Assembly (NCBI GenBank): GCA_019722365.1
Contig: JADFUC010002183.1
Coordinates: 186,001 to 250,000 of the forward strand
DNA: 64,000 nucleotides
DNA from: Lithospermum erythrorhizon
Taxonomy: Eukaryota > Streptophyta > Magnoliopsida > Boraginales > Boraginaceae
Reading direction: 5' to 3'
The notes beneath the pieces were generated by a model. It searched no databases and had not been told where the DNA came from. It worked only from the letters and a program-made list of their open reading frames with translations. The position numbers and the translations under genes were made by a program. Positions 37,481 to 51,040 of this stretch are shown here, in pieces; positions within the stretch are counted from its first letter, which is position 1; every line of letters begins with the position of its first letter.

Positions 37481-38033
37481 AAATTAAAGCAGACTTGAAT
37501 TCAATTCCAACAATCGAATTTAACAATTGCAACTAATAAGAGCGAATTAAAAAAACTAATCGGCTTCAGTTCAATTTTAATTCCAATTTAACAATGTAAT
37601 ACAATTCAACAATATAATTTGAATTAAACAATTAATTAAAATAAATTACACTATTAAATTAAAAATGAATTAATCATAATTAAACAAAATATAAACAAAT
37701 AATTATATAAACCAACAAAAATCGAAAAACCGAAAAAGGGAGAAATCAATTACACAATTAATTAAACGAATTATCATAATTAAACAAATATAATCAAATA
37801 ATTATATAAACAATTCACGAATTAAAAAAGCAACAAAAAACTAAAAAACGGAAAAAAGCGAAAAAGAGCGACATGATTTTGGCGTAGGGAGGCGTCGGGG
37901 TGGAGAGTTTAAATCGGGAATGAGTTAGCGTCGGGGGGAGTTAATTAAGGATTTTTGCGAGAAAATAAATGAAAATGAATAAAGGGAGTAGGGTTTTTAT
38001 TTATATCACGAGGCCGTATATCGGGTTAGCGGT

Positions 38034-38036
<3 letters not shown>

Positions 38037-38093
<57 letters not shown>
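38037..38093. repeat. (TA)n microsatellite
   Basis: About 57 bp of TA repeat interrupted once by TATGTATA. Confidence 0.95.
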
Positions 38094-38238
38094 TTCTTTT
38101 TTCCACGTAATTTAATCTGATATTCATAGGTCCAGCGGCAGCCCCGAACCAATATAACCGGACTTGTAAATTGACATATAACCGGCCTTGATACCGGCGC
38201 CGCTGACACATTAGGCGTTTTCTAATCGAAACATATAC

Positions 38239-38391
38239 ATGTGAGGGTAATTGTTTTTTTTTTTCAAATGGAGAATGTTTTATATGACCCTCTACGTGGA
38301 TCGAGGCCTGAGGCGCCACCGTATGGAGGCTTGGGAATTTGATAACCGATGGAGCTAGAAGCCTTGGTTATTAAATGTGAGGGTAATTGTT
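38239..38391 (-). mobile_element. tRNA-derived SINE with 17-bp target duplication
   Basis: A 119-bp insert (38256-38374) lies between two perfect copies of ATGTGAGGGTAATTGTT (38239-38255 and 38375-38391). On the minus strand it reads TAGCTCCATCGG, a good pol III A box, then GGCCTCGATCCACG about 45 bp later as a decayed B box, and ends in a run of A. This is a well-delimited SINE. Confidence 0.82.
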
Positions 38392-40158
38392 GATTTGATT
38401 TCAAATAGTGAAATCAAGTTGGTTTAGTCCCTCATGAATTCTGAATCTTCTCGTTTCACAGTTGTCTTACGGAACCTTTAACTTATACGAATGAATTTCT
38501 ATGAAAAATATAGGCGTTTTGTAGAAGTCTACATTCTGAGGTTAACCGAAAGTGTCACAAATATTGTATATTAGATAAACAAATATGTCGTTACTGCATT
38601 CGTCCCCGTTTTAATATAGAAATAGAAATGAATGTCTGATATTTACTCGACTTTTCAAGTCTTAAATACTATAATATTTATTATTTACCTTTTAGGGTAA
38701 ATCTGCAAGATGTAATAATGTAGGACAAATTGTATTATTGTAACTGATTAACTCTATAGATATGCAATTAGGACCACTTTCTCAACAATAGACGAACATG
38801 TTTAACCTCAATAGCTAGGTTTGGTGTATGCAGTCATGCATGATTGTGATTTAGAAGTGGGCCATGAGTTAATGATTTGTGTATGGTTTAAATGAATAGG
38901 ATTTATATATCAACTGTTATGTGAAGCTTCAATCTGTATATGTTGACAAGCATAACTATCATCTATGCAGAGATGCAAACATACAGTAAGTGCTCCACAA
39001 TAGTGCATCAAATTGATTTCTTCTCTTGGCTAAACTAAAGCTCCTCAATATGTTTCTTTGAATGCTGCAATTTATCACAATTAGCTTTGCTTTTCATTTT
39101 GTTTATTCTGATCTCGCCATGTAGATGCAACAAATTCAATAGATTGCTAGTACGTATAACGTATTGCACTCATAATAAGCTAACACAGGTTGAAAGTTAG
39201 ATTTATTGAGAAGAACTCATAGAAATTTGATCCAATTTGCTCAAACAGTCAGAAACGAATCAATATATCGATGACGTTTTAAGGCATTGGAGGCATGTTG
39301 TATGTATGGAAGACATGTTAACATCACTTCTCTAATCTGGCACTCCAGGACAGAAAAATTACCCTTCAACATGCATAGGCAATGGCGCGATAGTAGTAAG
39401 GGAAAAGGAAGGGGTAAAGCTCCTATCAAATTGATCACACAATCAAGCCATTTTCACTACTATAAACACAAAACTTGAGTAATTCTCCAAGTGAAACCAA
39501 ACATATACTGGTAAAGGGATGCAAATAACAACCAACTCCCTGCACCATCATCAAAGGCCATGAACAAATCATATTATACATCAAATCTTCCGATGTACTT
39601 TTCTTGATAAATTAACAAGATACTACAAACAAATATATATATATCGTATATAATGTCTGAGATCTTATTACTTGATTCTGATGGCCGAATTTTGATATTT
39701 ACATTTACCCTTTAGTAATACTTAGCTCCGAAATTCAATCATGATTAATTATACATATAGTTCCTAGACTATTATTTGACGATTCTATATCTACTTTCAT
39801 TTACATTTTATTTATTCTTTTATGTTATTGGTATTTTACTTTCATTAGAATTTTTCTTTATAACTACAATAATTACTCACCTATATTGTTAATAATTTTT
39901 TATGTATGAGTATTTACATCAATAATGGATTCAATTATTTTTCAAATATAATTTTGAATTATATAGAATCACCTTTTATTTTTCCTCTTATATATTAGTA
40001 TGTTACGTAATTTTAATTCATTATTTGTACTATGAAAAAAATATATTATAAAATTAATAGATGAATTGCCTTGATTAGGCGCGTCTTGTAAATAGCTAGT
40101 AATAAATAAATCGTAAAGTTAACTAGAAAATAATCTAAAATAAGACTTGGAGTCAAAT
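38392..40158. other. 3' flank of the coiled-coil gene
   Basis: AT-rich sequence with no gene I can support. The part next to 40159 is expected to be the 3' UTR of the minus-strand coiled-coil gene. Open frames near 39240-39480 on both strands show no family signature. Confidence 0.45.
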
Positions 40159-41172
40159 TTAGTATTTCTTGTCAAGAATGAGACTGAGATCAATGCCACT
40201 CCAAGAGTGAGTTTCAATGTCATGAGAGGAGATGTCTTCGAGGTTTGAGGAGGTGTGCTCGATGAGGAGGTCTGAGAAGGCAATGCTTCTGACGTTTTCT
40301 TGGTCTTCCTTTTCAATGGACTAGAGATGGCCGATCCGATATCCCTAGACGATACCTAGATATATATCTTCCTTCACCTCAGCAGAAGTGACTCCAGAGA
40401 CCTAAATAAGTTTTATCAATCTTTAGTTCTAGTTTATCTATATATTCTAAATTTGTGCTAAAGCTTTATGTTTCTTTCCTTTTTTGTGAAGACCATTTTC
40501 CCTCCACCAACTAATATAATTGCAAAGCATTAAAACATATATAATAAGTACTTACTTAATATAAACTAAAAATTCCTACATTAAATAATTTCCAATACCC
40601 ATGATTAAATTAGATGAAAAGTGTATCATTTATTCTAACATATTTCTATCATTTGAAAATCCATATTTTGCTGTAATTTTACAATAAAATATTTTGAAGT
40701 AACACAATAAATTTGAAAATCTCTAGGCATAAAGAAATATACATTATAATGTAGACAACTTTGTATATACTCCATATATCAATAAAGAATAATATATATT
40801 AAATATAAAAACTTCTCAAATTGGCTGGTTAGAGAAAGGCATTTCTTTCATTTTATGTAAAACTCTTTTACCCTCAATCAACTAAATCAATTACAAAAGA
40901 ATGAATTAAAATACTATTATATTAAATAATAAGTTCAATATTTTTTTGTATTCTAACATCTTTTAATAAATATATATCTTTGTTTCAGTACTACAAAATA
41001 TTATGGAATTAATGCAATAGATTGTGAGTCTATTAGCGTAATGTATAGAGATTATAATGTTAGATACTTATATTAAAGCAAAATTGAATAAAAAATATTT
41101 TTAGATCTTATACTTTTGACCAAACTATATTATATGATCTTTTTGCCGCTGACAAAGTGTGATGTTTTATAA

Positions 41173-41594
41173 TGTAAAGCATTATACTATTATTTTAGGA
41201 TCTTTACACTCACAATTATATGCAAATAACAATACAGAGCAATACCTTGATCCGTAGTTGAAGCTTGATGAAGATGAACACGAATGATTCGCTTTTACCG
41301 CTCTCACTCTTTAGATGCTTTTTATGTTGTATTTTAGATGGTGTTTTGCAAGAATGCATAGGCCCCCTTTATATAGTGTGTCTAGGACAACAAAAGGTCT
41401 AGAACACTAATGGCCTCCTAATTACATTCTTAAATCAATCTTAATGAGGGAGATGAGAGGGTTGGAATTTAAACCCACTAATTCTTTAACTTTAATATTT
41501 TAATAACCATCAACTTAAATCCCTTAATAAAGAATTAGACTTTACATATTATATGGACCATAATATATTATTAGAATAATATAATAATCTAACA
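41173..41594 (-). repeat. 3' LTR of copia 2
   Basis: 422 bp, aligning with 51041-51449 over its whole length with many small indels and substitutions. A TATA box (CTATATAAAGG on the minus strand) lies near 41367-41377. The minus-strand start TGTTAGATTATT follows the purine tract. Confidence 0.92.
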
Positions 41595-43681
41595 ATCTCC
41601 TACTTGGTCCATATAATGATTTGATGATTCAAAAGAAATTATAAGTGTGCACCTTTCAATGAATCAACAGATTCCGTGGTATAATTTGAACTAAACTATA
41701 CGGATATGGTGGTCCTGCGTCATTTTAAGCGACATGATTACTTCCATGTATCACAAGATAATTTAATCCAAAATACTTTTATTTGAGAAAGATGTAAGTT
41801 CTCAACTTTTCGAGAGAAAACTTTCCGTGTTGTCTCAATATAACCATTCATGTACATAACCATAATATGAGTAACACTTTATTTAGCAGAAACATAAACA
41901 TTAATTGAATTCATAAGGATCACTTTTATTTGAGCAAAACCATTCATACATATGTAAAATTATTCCTTCCAGTTAACAAGGCTTTTCTATAACACCCATC
42001 CTTTCTACATGGCCAATGTAAGTCTTAGGTGGTAATCCCTTAGTTAACGGATCCGCTATCATTAAGTTTGTACCAATATGCTCAATAGACACCTTTTGTT
42101 TCTGCACTTCTTCTTTGACAGATAAGTACTTTAGATCCATATGTTTGGCACCTTTCGAGTACCTATCATTTTTTAGAAAGGCAATTTGAGAATTATCTGA
42201 TAAATTCTCAGCGGCTTGGTATCTTTGTCGACAATTCAAGTCTTGAGATAAAGTTCATGACCGAAGCTTGAATTATTTGCCTGAAAGCATGCAACGAATT
42301 ACGCCTCACGTAGTGGAAGTAGCTATAAGCGATTGTTTCCACTTTTCCATGATATAGCTCATAGGCCCGATAAGCATTATAGCCAAATGTGGATTTTCTT
42401 GAGTCGAGCATCCAGTAATGATGCGAATGCAATATAACCAATCACCTCGAGGCTATGGTGGCACATAAGCCAAGCACGTAGTCCTTGGTGCCTTGTAAAT
42501 ACCTGGGACCTTGCTGCGACTTTCGGTGGTCGTTCGGGGTTACTTTGATATCGACCAAACGCCACCAGCTACTTGGCTAATATCGGCGAGTACGTATGCG
42601 GCGTACATCAGACTCCCAACGTGATATAGGGAATATCTTTCATTTCTTCTCGTTCCAAATCATTTTTAGGACATTGAAACAAACTGAACTTGTCCCCTTT
42701 CTGAATTGGAACAATTCCTGAAGAGCATTTTTCCATTCTAAACCTCTCTAAAACTTTATTGATGTAAACTGCGTGATAAGCCTAATATTTCCTTGGGATC
42801 ATCCACGGAATATTTCAATACCAATCACATATGATCTTGCCCCATATCTTTCATTTGAAAGTTATTAGAGAAACTTCTTTACATCGTATAATAATCCAAC
42901 ATCATTAAGCGGCAAGAAGAATGTAAATCAACGTATAGGACTAAAATAATAAACTTACTCGGCGACCTTCATAAAGATACACCTACTCGATGGTGTTTTC
43001 TTCCAAAGCCATATAATGTAATGGTATTTTTTAAACTTTAGATACCATTGCGGAAAACTGTTTTAGTCCATATATCGACTTCTTTAGCTTATCACGCCTT
43101 TAACGCCCGGTCACAAAACCATCTGGTTGATCCATATAAACTTCTTCCTCTAAGTCTCCATTCAAAAAGGCGGTTTTCACATCCATTTGGTGAAGCTCCA
43201 GATCATAATGAGCCACTAATGCCAAAACAATTCTTAAAGAATCCTTCTTAGAAACTGGAGAGAAGGTTTCTTTGTAGTCAACACCTTCTTTCTGAGTGAA
43301 ACCTTTAGCAACAAGTCTGGCCTTGAATGTTATAATATCGCCTTTAGAGTCTGGGCGATCTTGAAGATCCATTTCTGACCAACTCGTTTTGAACCTTTAG
43401 GCAACTCAAGTAAGTCAGGACTTTGTTGTCATCCATTAATTTCCTTTCGTCTTTCATAACATTGAACCATTTTTTAAGTTGTTACATTTCATGGCTTGAT
43501 TGAAAGAAGCGGATTGCTTTATCGATACTTAAGTCACGTTCATGTTCAAGTGAATAAACCACATAATCATCCGAGAAATAAATTTGGTCTTTAAATGCTT
43601 GTGAAACGCGTGCTATTTCTTGTAGTTCGTTGACCTTAGTTCATTAGTGATTTCATTGATAGAATTCGATATTGATAGGTC

Positions 43682-46600
43682 TGTAATAACCGTTACAAAA
43701 AAAAAAAAAAAAATTTAAATTTTTCGGTCGGCGGTGGGACCGGGAATAGTATAATTTTTTTCGATGATAATATTATTTAAATTAAAACTTTTGAGCGAAT
43801 TTCATTTATAATTTAGTAGTGTTTGCCATGGAAGAATTTTATCTTTGAAATCGGGTTCGTGGAGTTTTAAGTACGATGGCGGAGGAATTACTTAGAAGCC
43901 GAGCGGGACTCGAGTTTTTTTTAAATATCTGATAAATACATGTCCTCCACATCATCATCATCATCACTTGCTTCATCTTAACCGTTTTGGCGAAATTAAG
44001 CCTCCCCCACTTAAAAAATTTCATTTTTCCATTTCTCTCTTAGATTGTATTTCGAACTCGAGATGGGTTGTAGAATATTGTTATAAAATCGTTCTCTTGA
44101 GTTAAGGTAAGAAATTTCAAGTCTTCGAGATATTTCTTGGGTTTTGACATATAGTTGACTTTTAGTTGACTTTTCCATAATTGAATTTATATGATAAATC
44201 TTAGTTGGTTATGGGTTACGTAGCGTATTTGAGTGAGAATTCGTGATTTAGAATCGTTTGAGGGCGTTATGGTCGAGTTGACTTTTAGGTTTTTGGTTGA
44301 CTTTTATGGATATTTTATAAGACTTTAAATGTGTAGGAGGATTTATGTGGGAATGGCAATATAGTTGTTATGATGTTAAATTGGTGATTTAAAATTGATT
44401 AAAAGGGTGTTATGTTGAAAAAGTGTAAATTCGAGGTTGAGTTATAATTGATATTTCGAGATTATAGATTGTTAATTATGGACTTGATGATTAGTTAAGA
44501 ATAACTTATAAGTCAATTTGTAATGAGAAAGTGATAAGATGGAATTTAGCGGGGAATCGATTAGGTTGTGTCGATGGGATTATAATTGATAGTTGTCAGT
44601 CGAGAGTTATACCATTTTAGAATGGTTCCCACTAGAGTTGGTTATGTATCTTCTAGAGCCGGTATATAGTAGTAGGTCTTGATTATGCTACGGGTGTTGT
44701 TTAGGCGTGTCGTGGAAGAGCGAGTTACCTTGATTGTCTTTCGTGAAGGTTTGCGGTAGCTAAGCAGTGATACTTATCTCGCGTGTATTACACTTATGTA
44801 CTTCTTTTCAAATGGTGTACACTGTCGCGTATTATAATTATGTGTAAAGGGTATACGAGGTCTTTGTAATATAATTATGTGTGAATGAATAATATATATC
44901 ATAATGATATGATTACGAGGAATGGTATACATGTAATGGTTACCTGATTATGTGTGAGCCTAATATATGATTATGTGACTACGATACAACGGCGTTGAAG
45001 GCTGGTTTTGAGGTAAGTGATGGCTGAACTCCCGAAGCATATTTACGTATTATGTGGCCTTGGCCGGGCGCTTATTAGTATTATGTGGCTTTGTCGGTAA
45101 CATGGTATTTATGTGGCGCATGGCACTTGTGGTATTTATGTGGCTTTAGCCGGCACTTGTGGTATTTATGTGGCACTTGGCGGCGGTTGTGATTGATTCT
45201 GATTGTGTGATGTATTAGCTATATATGCTTTGCTATTGTTAGATAAAGTAGTTAGTTATTGAAGGTCGATGGAGTTATGTATGATTTTGAGGTGACTTGA
45301 GTATTAAGGATATGACCACATAGTTGGGATTTACTAGGGATTAGGTGGCTACAAACTTCCTTGCGGGATATGTGGCTGTGGTACATACTACGGTATAGCG
45401 TGCGGTATAGATTCTCTTTGATCGACTTTCTTTGTGTGCATTGTCGAGGTGGCCACATACTACGGTATAGCGTGCGGTATGATTCTACTTTGATCGACAG
45501 CATGTGCATTAATAGAAATTGTACATACTCACGGTATAGCGTGCGGTTTGGCCCTTCTGGTATAGCGTCTTGTTTAATTCTCTTTGATCGGCTTTCTTTG
45601 TGTGCATTGTCGAGGTGGCCACACATGCTACGGTATAGCGTGCGGTATGATTCTCTTTGATCGCTTTCTTTGTGTGCGTCGTCGAAATTTATTACATACT
45701 ACGGTATAGTGGTTGTACATACTCGGTATAGCGTGCGGTGTGCCTTATACTTTGTGTATAAGTGCGGTGCCTTATACTTTGTGTATAAGTGCGGTTTTGG
45801 CCTTACTCTTTGCGGTATAAGTGCAGTGATTTTTGATTTGTCCATTCCTGGCAGGTGAGCCAGTTGAGTATATGCGGCGTTAGAGGATGGTACTCGGGTA
45901 GGGGATGAGAGATAGGGAGGTTTGATGACTAGAGTTTTAGTCGTTGTTGAGTCTACTGTGATTTCATTTGGGTGATTGTGTGTATGAGACCACTACATTA
46001 TATATTCATGTGTTATATACGAGACTTCATGTGGAATTATGTTGTATGACTTTATCCGATAATCACGTATACATATTTTATTCATATTTGACTACGATGA
46101 CTATTCCTAATCTTGTTGTTGTGCTATATGATACTTTGATAGTTATACTTCATTTTAAGCGTCGACCTTAGCCGTGACTATTTTCTTGGGGATACGTGTT
46201 ATTTCGGTTGTAGCCTTACCGGCATTCTTGTCTTTTGTTAGATATGTTCTATATATCTTAAATTGGCTAATGGATGAGATACGCTGGAATGAAAGGCATT
46301 AGGAGGCGAAATATAAAGCTGAAGTTTATGCTAATGCATCGATGATGTTGATGATATTTTATATATATATATGGTGGACAACTGAATTCAAATGTGCTAG
46401 AATATAGAAATCTTGATCTAACCACGACTGATACCGTAGGAGGTAAATAAGTTCCGTATACTAAATGGAAATCACAGGAAGATAAATGCATTACTTAGGT
46501 TATCTGATTCAAGATATTACTCGGTTATATTAAGAAATGCATATATTTGGAAGATGCTTATGAGGAACATTAGTTTAATGCATAGGAGGAGTATGATTGT

Positions 46601-47345
46601 AAATAGAGGGAGTAGTACTTTAAAGTGAACTAAAGATAAGTGATTGGGCGTATATGAGTTATGAGAGGTTAAGATATATGTTTAAGTTATTGTGTTTGAG
46701 GTGTATATTATATATTGAGATTAGCTATGCTTCAAAAGATAGCAGATAGAGAAATACCTCTTGTAATTAAGGTGTCTTGTGAGTAAGTTGTTGGCGTGAG
46801 TATGGGTTATCGGTGTTAGTTAGAAAGCCAATAAGGAAAGTTTTATTTTGTGGCAAGTAATATATAAAATAACTCTTGGGAGTATATAGTCTCTCAAATA
46901 GGTGAGGAATCTAAATTTTCTTATTCGATGCGATCGGTGGTTAAACACGTGCTATTTATTTTCACTTTCGGCTTTTTAGTGCGACTTCCTATTTCTATGG
47001 TGGGCGTTTCATGCAGGTTGTTTAGCGAATGACCGATATGCATTGGCGGTAGGCTGTAGTACCAGCGAAGATGGCGATGGTGGCTTGAAGACCTCAGTGA
47101 TCGTACTTTTATCTTCTTGAAGTTTTACATTTGTTTATAATTATTATTGACTCGAGTTGTATAACAAATTGTTTGATGTATTTATATTATGAGTTTGATA
47201 TTTGTTTATCTTATTGGTTAGTTCACCCGATGGGCCGAGTTATATTGTTTTATTTATGATGTAAAGTCATTTTTTATTGTTATCAAGTCGTTGGTATTTC
47301 TACGATTATCTGAGGTTGGTGGCGGTCCGTATAGGGGGAGCCGCT
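43682..47345 (+). mobile_element. LTR-like insertion within copia 2 (possible gypsy LTR)
   Basis: About 3.7 kb with no copia coding sits between the integrase and reverse transcriptase remnants. It starts TGTAATAACCGTTAC followed by a 17-A run. It has no long reading frame and carries tandem GC-richer repeats (45100-45830). Its end near 47345 resembles the 3' part of long chromovirus-type LTRs (GATGGGCCGAGTTAT, then TCAAGTCGTTGGTATTTC). I could not find a target duplication or a TG/CA right end, so a solo or truncated gypsy LTR is an inference. Confidence 0.5.
45090..45830. repeat. Tandem repeats with GGTATAGCGTGCGGTA
   Basis: First come three or four copies of GGTATTTATGTGGC (45100-45180). 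From 45378 follow about eight copies of (TA)CGGTATAGCGTGCGGTATG, several with the linker TTCTCTTTGATCG then TTTCTTTGTGTGC, giving a period of roughly 80-110 bp. A shorter repeat CTTATACTTTGTGTATAAGT ends the array (45750-45800). Confidence 0.85.
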
Positions 47346-49929
47346 TTGAAGCCCAGTCGTTCTGGTCCACTATGTGAGACACTATTTTGAGGAGAACACT
47401 TTGATGAGGAAACACTAGATGTGTTATCTCGGCTTGTTTTCTCTTCCAAAACTTATAGTTCGATGGTTATCGCTCCCGACATGACCGTTCTCAATAAACC
47501 GTCATTACCGGTCTCGACTAATACATAAATGCTTATGGTTAGGACAATAGAATATGTACCACTTTTGACTTTTCTACATACCCGATAAAATTACCAGAGA
47601 TGGTTCTTGAATCGAGCTTCTTTTCATATGGATTATATATTCTTACTTACTTTGTGACCCAAACACATATATCTTTAAGCTAGGTTTCCTTTTTGTCCAC
47701 AGTTCATAAGGACTTTTGGGAGCGACCTTCACTTAGGAACTTGTTAAGCAGCTGCGGCCGGTCTTTAATGAATATGTCCACAAAGATAAAGGTACATTGC
47801 TATTACTTAACATACTCCTAACCATTTCTATTAGAGTACGATTCCGCCTTTCAGTTACACCATTTTGTTGTGGTGTACCAGGCATAGTATCGTGTACATA
47901 TGCACCGACTTTCGAGAAGCTTCTGAATGGACGAGGACATTGTCTACTTTCATTGTATTTACCATAATATTCCTCCTTTTCTATCGTCTACATAGCCTTT
48001 ACTTTTGTATCTACTTGCATTTCTACCTAAATGATGAATACTTTAAGAATGTTCACTGAATGAGACTTTTCATGCAATAGATATACATATCCATAACGTG
48101 AGTAATCATCAATAAAGGTAATGAAATACTTTTCTCCACTCCAAGATGGAGCTTCAAATGGACCACAAATATCGGTGTGTATCAATTCAAGAAGTTTTGT
48201 GCTTCTTGTGGGTCCGCTTTCATTGTATTGTGTTTGGTTTGTTTGCCTTTAATACAATCAACACATACATTTAGGTCTGTAAATTCAATTGAGGAAGGAT
48301 TTCACTTTTAACCAACCTCGGCATCCTTTCTTTAGATATATGACCCGATCTTTGATACTGCCTGAAAGCGAGTTATTATCTTGTGCACTCGTTTACTATG
48401 ACATATTCAATGACCAAACAAAGACTCCACAAATTTATTATCAAGATTAAACGTCTGAGCCATTTATTAATGTACCCATGACCATATAGTACTTATTCTT
48501 AAACAAAGAAAATATACAGTTTCAAACTTGACATTAAACATAGACTTCATCCAACTTCCCCAAACGAAACAAGATTTACGGCTGTCGGGGAACATAAAGA
48601 CACTTTTCTAGATCTAGATGACAACCGGTATCAGATCAATCTGTAAGTCCCGATTCCTTCTATTTGTGCCTTCGTCACATTCCCCATGAACAAATACTTT
48701 TGATTCCTTTTATAGAATTTGGATTGAAAGGAATCACATTAACATGAGAAACATGAGTAGTTGCAAAAATCTAACCACCCGGGTATTATTAGGAACTTGA
48801 TAAGGTTTGATTCAAAACAAAGCGAAACAAAGTAAGTATCTTTCTTTTGAACCATTCATTTCTCTTACGGCGATCCTTAACTGATGTCAGTCTTTTCTGA
48901 AATAACACTTGATCTCGCTACGACTTGACCCTCGTGCTTTCATGATGGTTTTGTCATTCTTTTTGAGGTTTGTCTTCCCTTTTATTCTTTTTCTGGTTTT
49001 AGCCACCGCTCTTGGCTCCTTCGTAGATGAGATGGATAAGTGTTTATTATCTTGACCTTCCTTCCTCTTGAACTAACATGGCCTTAATTTCTTGAAAGTT
49101 CCATTTTTCCTTCCCAAGTGTTATAGTTCACTTGGGGCAGCCAGAATTCGGGGAGGAAGTGAGTTGATGATAAATTGGACGAAATGTCTCCACTTTCGGT
49201 TCATACCTATAGTCCTTAACTTTCTTGCTTTGTTAGACATGCTGTCGCGTGATCATGAATAGGTTTAGACGATCAAACTTAATGGTCATTAACTCACTCG
49301 CCCAGACTTCCCTTGATGGACTTATCAGCAATGTCCGATTGAGAGTACTCTTTAACTTTCATGAGAAATTCCCTTGCATTATCAGTTTTAGGCATGGATG
49401 GCTTAACATTTTCAGCCATCGTCATAAATCAAATTCAAGGCAGGCACGTTAGGCGTTTCCCAGAGATTCATAGAGGCGATTTCATCTTGGGTACTAGTGT
49501 CGATGATGTGAGAATATGATGCGATACTATTGCACCATCCAGATACATTACTCCAAGATAAAAATGGATTTGTTCGGACCATTCATCATAGTTTAGACCA
49601 TTAGTTTGATCGTGGAATTGCCTAAAGAAAATAAATTTGTAGAAGGCGCAAACATGATTGAACTTGTATATTAACACTTTGAGTTACTATAATAGATTCA
49701 AACTATATACAAACTTTAATAACATATATAAGTTCACCTTTAAGGTTATCCTTAAACATGTAATCTTTCATCGCCAATAAACTTATATCAACTAAGTATG
49801 TTTATTAATAATTTTAATCATATGCAAAAGTTTACACGTAGGCATAATGATAATGAGTTCAAATGTACATGTTAAGAAATATTATAATCATGTACAATCG
49901 ATAATATGTCTAATTAACTTCAATAGCTA

Positions 49930-50328
49930 GGCCACTTTGGTGACTAACAAGCTCGAACATATTAGACATTTTATTTTCCAATATAATAAGATATAATGTC
50001 TATTTAACCATTAGTTTGGCCACTTTGGTGACTAGCAAACAATTTCAATAGACAACTTTAATAATACCTCAAAATAATATTATGCATTAACATGAAATCA
50101 ATTATCTATTTAATCATTTATCTTGGCCACTTTGGTGACTAACAAGCATTACAAAAAATAGATAATTTTTAATTTACCATAATCTCATATTAGTGTAACT
50201 ATTAGTTGAGATAAAATATTAATTTACACATTTAGCTAGAGCCACTTTGGTAACTAACAAGCATTTTAAAGTAAATAAATATTGTGCTATCGCTATCTCA
50301 GCGGTTGCATAATTATGTAATATGAGAT

Positions 50329-50379
<51 letters not shown>

Positions 50380-50424
50380 ATTTAGACATTTAAATTGAAG
50401 CCCACTTTGGTGACCCAACAAGCT
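49930..50424. repeat. Five leader repeats with GGCCACTTTGGTGACTAACA
   Basis: The motif occurs at 49930, 50018, 50125, 50240 and about 50399, spaced 88, 107, 115 and 159 bp. Each is preceded by an AT-rich TCTATTTAACATTTA-like stretch. The array lies between the copia 2 5' LTR and gag, in the untranslated leader. The motif core is much better conserved than the linkers. Confidence 0.88.
50333..50377. repeat. (TA)n microsatellite in the copia leader
   Basis: A pure TA run of about 45 bp between the fourth and fifth leader repeats. It explains the longer last spacing. Confidence 0.95.
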
Positions 50425-51040
50425 TCCTTAATAATAGATATTAACTTTTTATCTCAAATTATATGTATGCACAAAAATGAACTTTAATATGTTTACACAT
50501 TTCTTTTTCATTATATATAAAATCCATGATATTCATTTATCAAGAACTATGTAAAACAATGAACATGATGTTGCGCATTAACTTTATCAAATAATTGTTC
50601 AAGATATACATCTCTTATGTCATATATGGTAACATTAAATATATGATCCGAAAATTATCAATTGATTTGATAAGTATCAAAGCGGAAGCAATTAGATATT
50701 TTTAACATTCATGTTAAACAACATAAATCTTGATTATCAATTATTTCAGCACGTTTAAGTAAGCCTTAGTGATCATCAAAATGATTTATACAACCGATTC
50801 AGTAAAATGTTCTCTAGTGCCAAATATATACATATCATATAATAGAGACAAACACTTTACATACGTGTACCACAACTATTATTCTTGCTTAACAAAAGAA
50901 TATTTTGATCCATTATCGATTATTGACTGTAAATATATTTTGATCCAGCCATTATCAATTCTTAAACATGCGGTTATTCTTGTTTTCCAGAAATATTTAT
51001 AGAATACATGATAGAGTATTTAACCATACTCGCGTGCAAT

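Larger units (their letters stand above)
30005..38222. mobile_element. CACTA (En/Spm) transposon region, right border uncertain
   Basis: The left end is CACTACAACAAGAAAACAG, the classic CACTA terminus, preceded by the triplet TAT. Inside lie decayed TNP2-type transposase parts (31.9-33.5 kb) and a probable second ORF remnant (35.1-36.5 kb), both on the minus strand. CCGGCGCCG/CCGGCC-rich words recur near both ends (30715-30890 and 38150-38215). A matching TAGTG terminus was not found; GGCGTTTTCT near 38214 followed by TAT at 38234 is the best candidate, so the right border is a guess. Confidence 0.6.
41973..49680 (-). pseudogene. copia 2 gag-pol, degenerate and interrupted
   Basis: From right to left: gag (49680-49000, with NYDEWSEQIHFYLGVMYLDG), integrase zinc finger (CIDCIKGKQT near 48240), integrase core (GEKYFITFIDDYSRYGYVYL near 48080-48150, and MPGTPQQNGV near 47860-47885), reverse transcriptase (ITFKARLVAKGFTQKEGVDY and LHQMDVKTAFLNGDLEEEVY at 43100-43350, SNNFQMKDMGQ near 42860) and RNase H (NDRYSKGAKHMDLKYL to NLMIADPLTKGLPPK, ending 41973). 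The YVDD box near 42940 is corrupted to YVDLHSS. Frameshifts are frequent. The inserted LTR-like block separates integrase from reverse transcriptase. Not functional. Confidence 0.9.

Noticed and set aside
49930..50424. Regularly spaced repeats as a CRISPR array
   Set aside because: Plant context, unequal spacing, related linkers and position in a copia leader; there are no cas genes.
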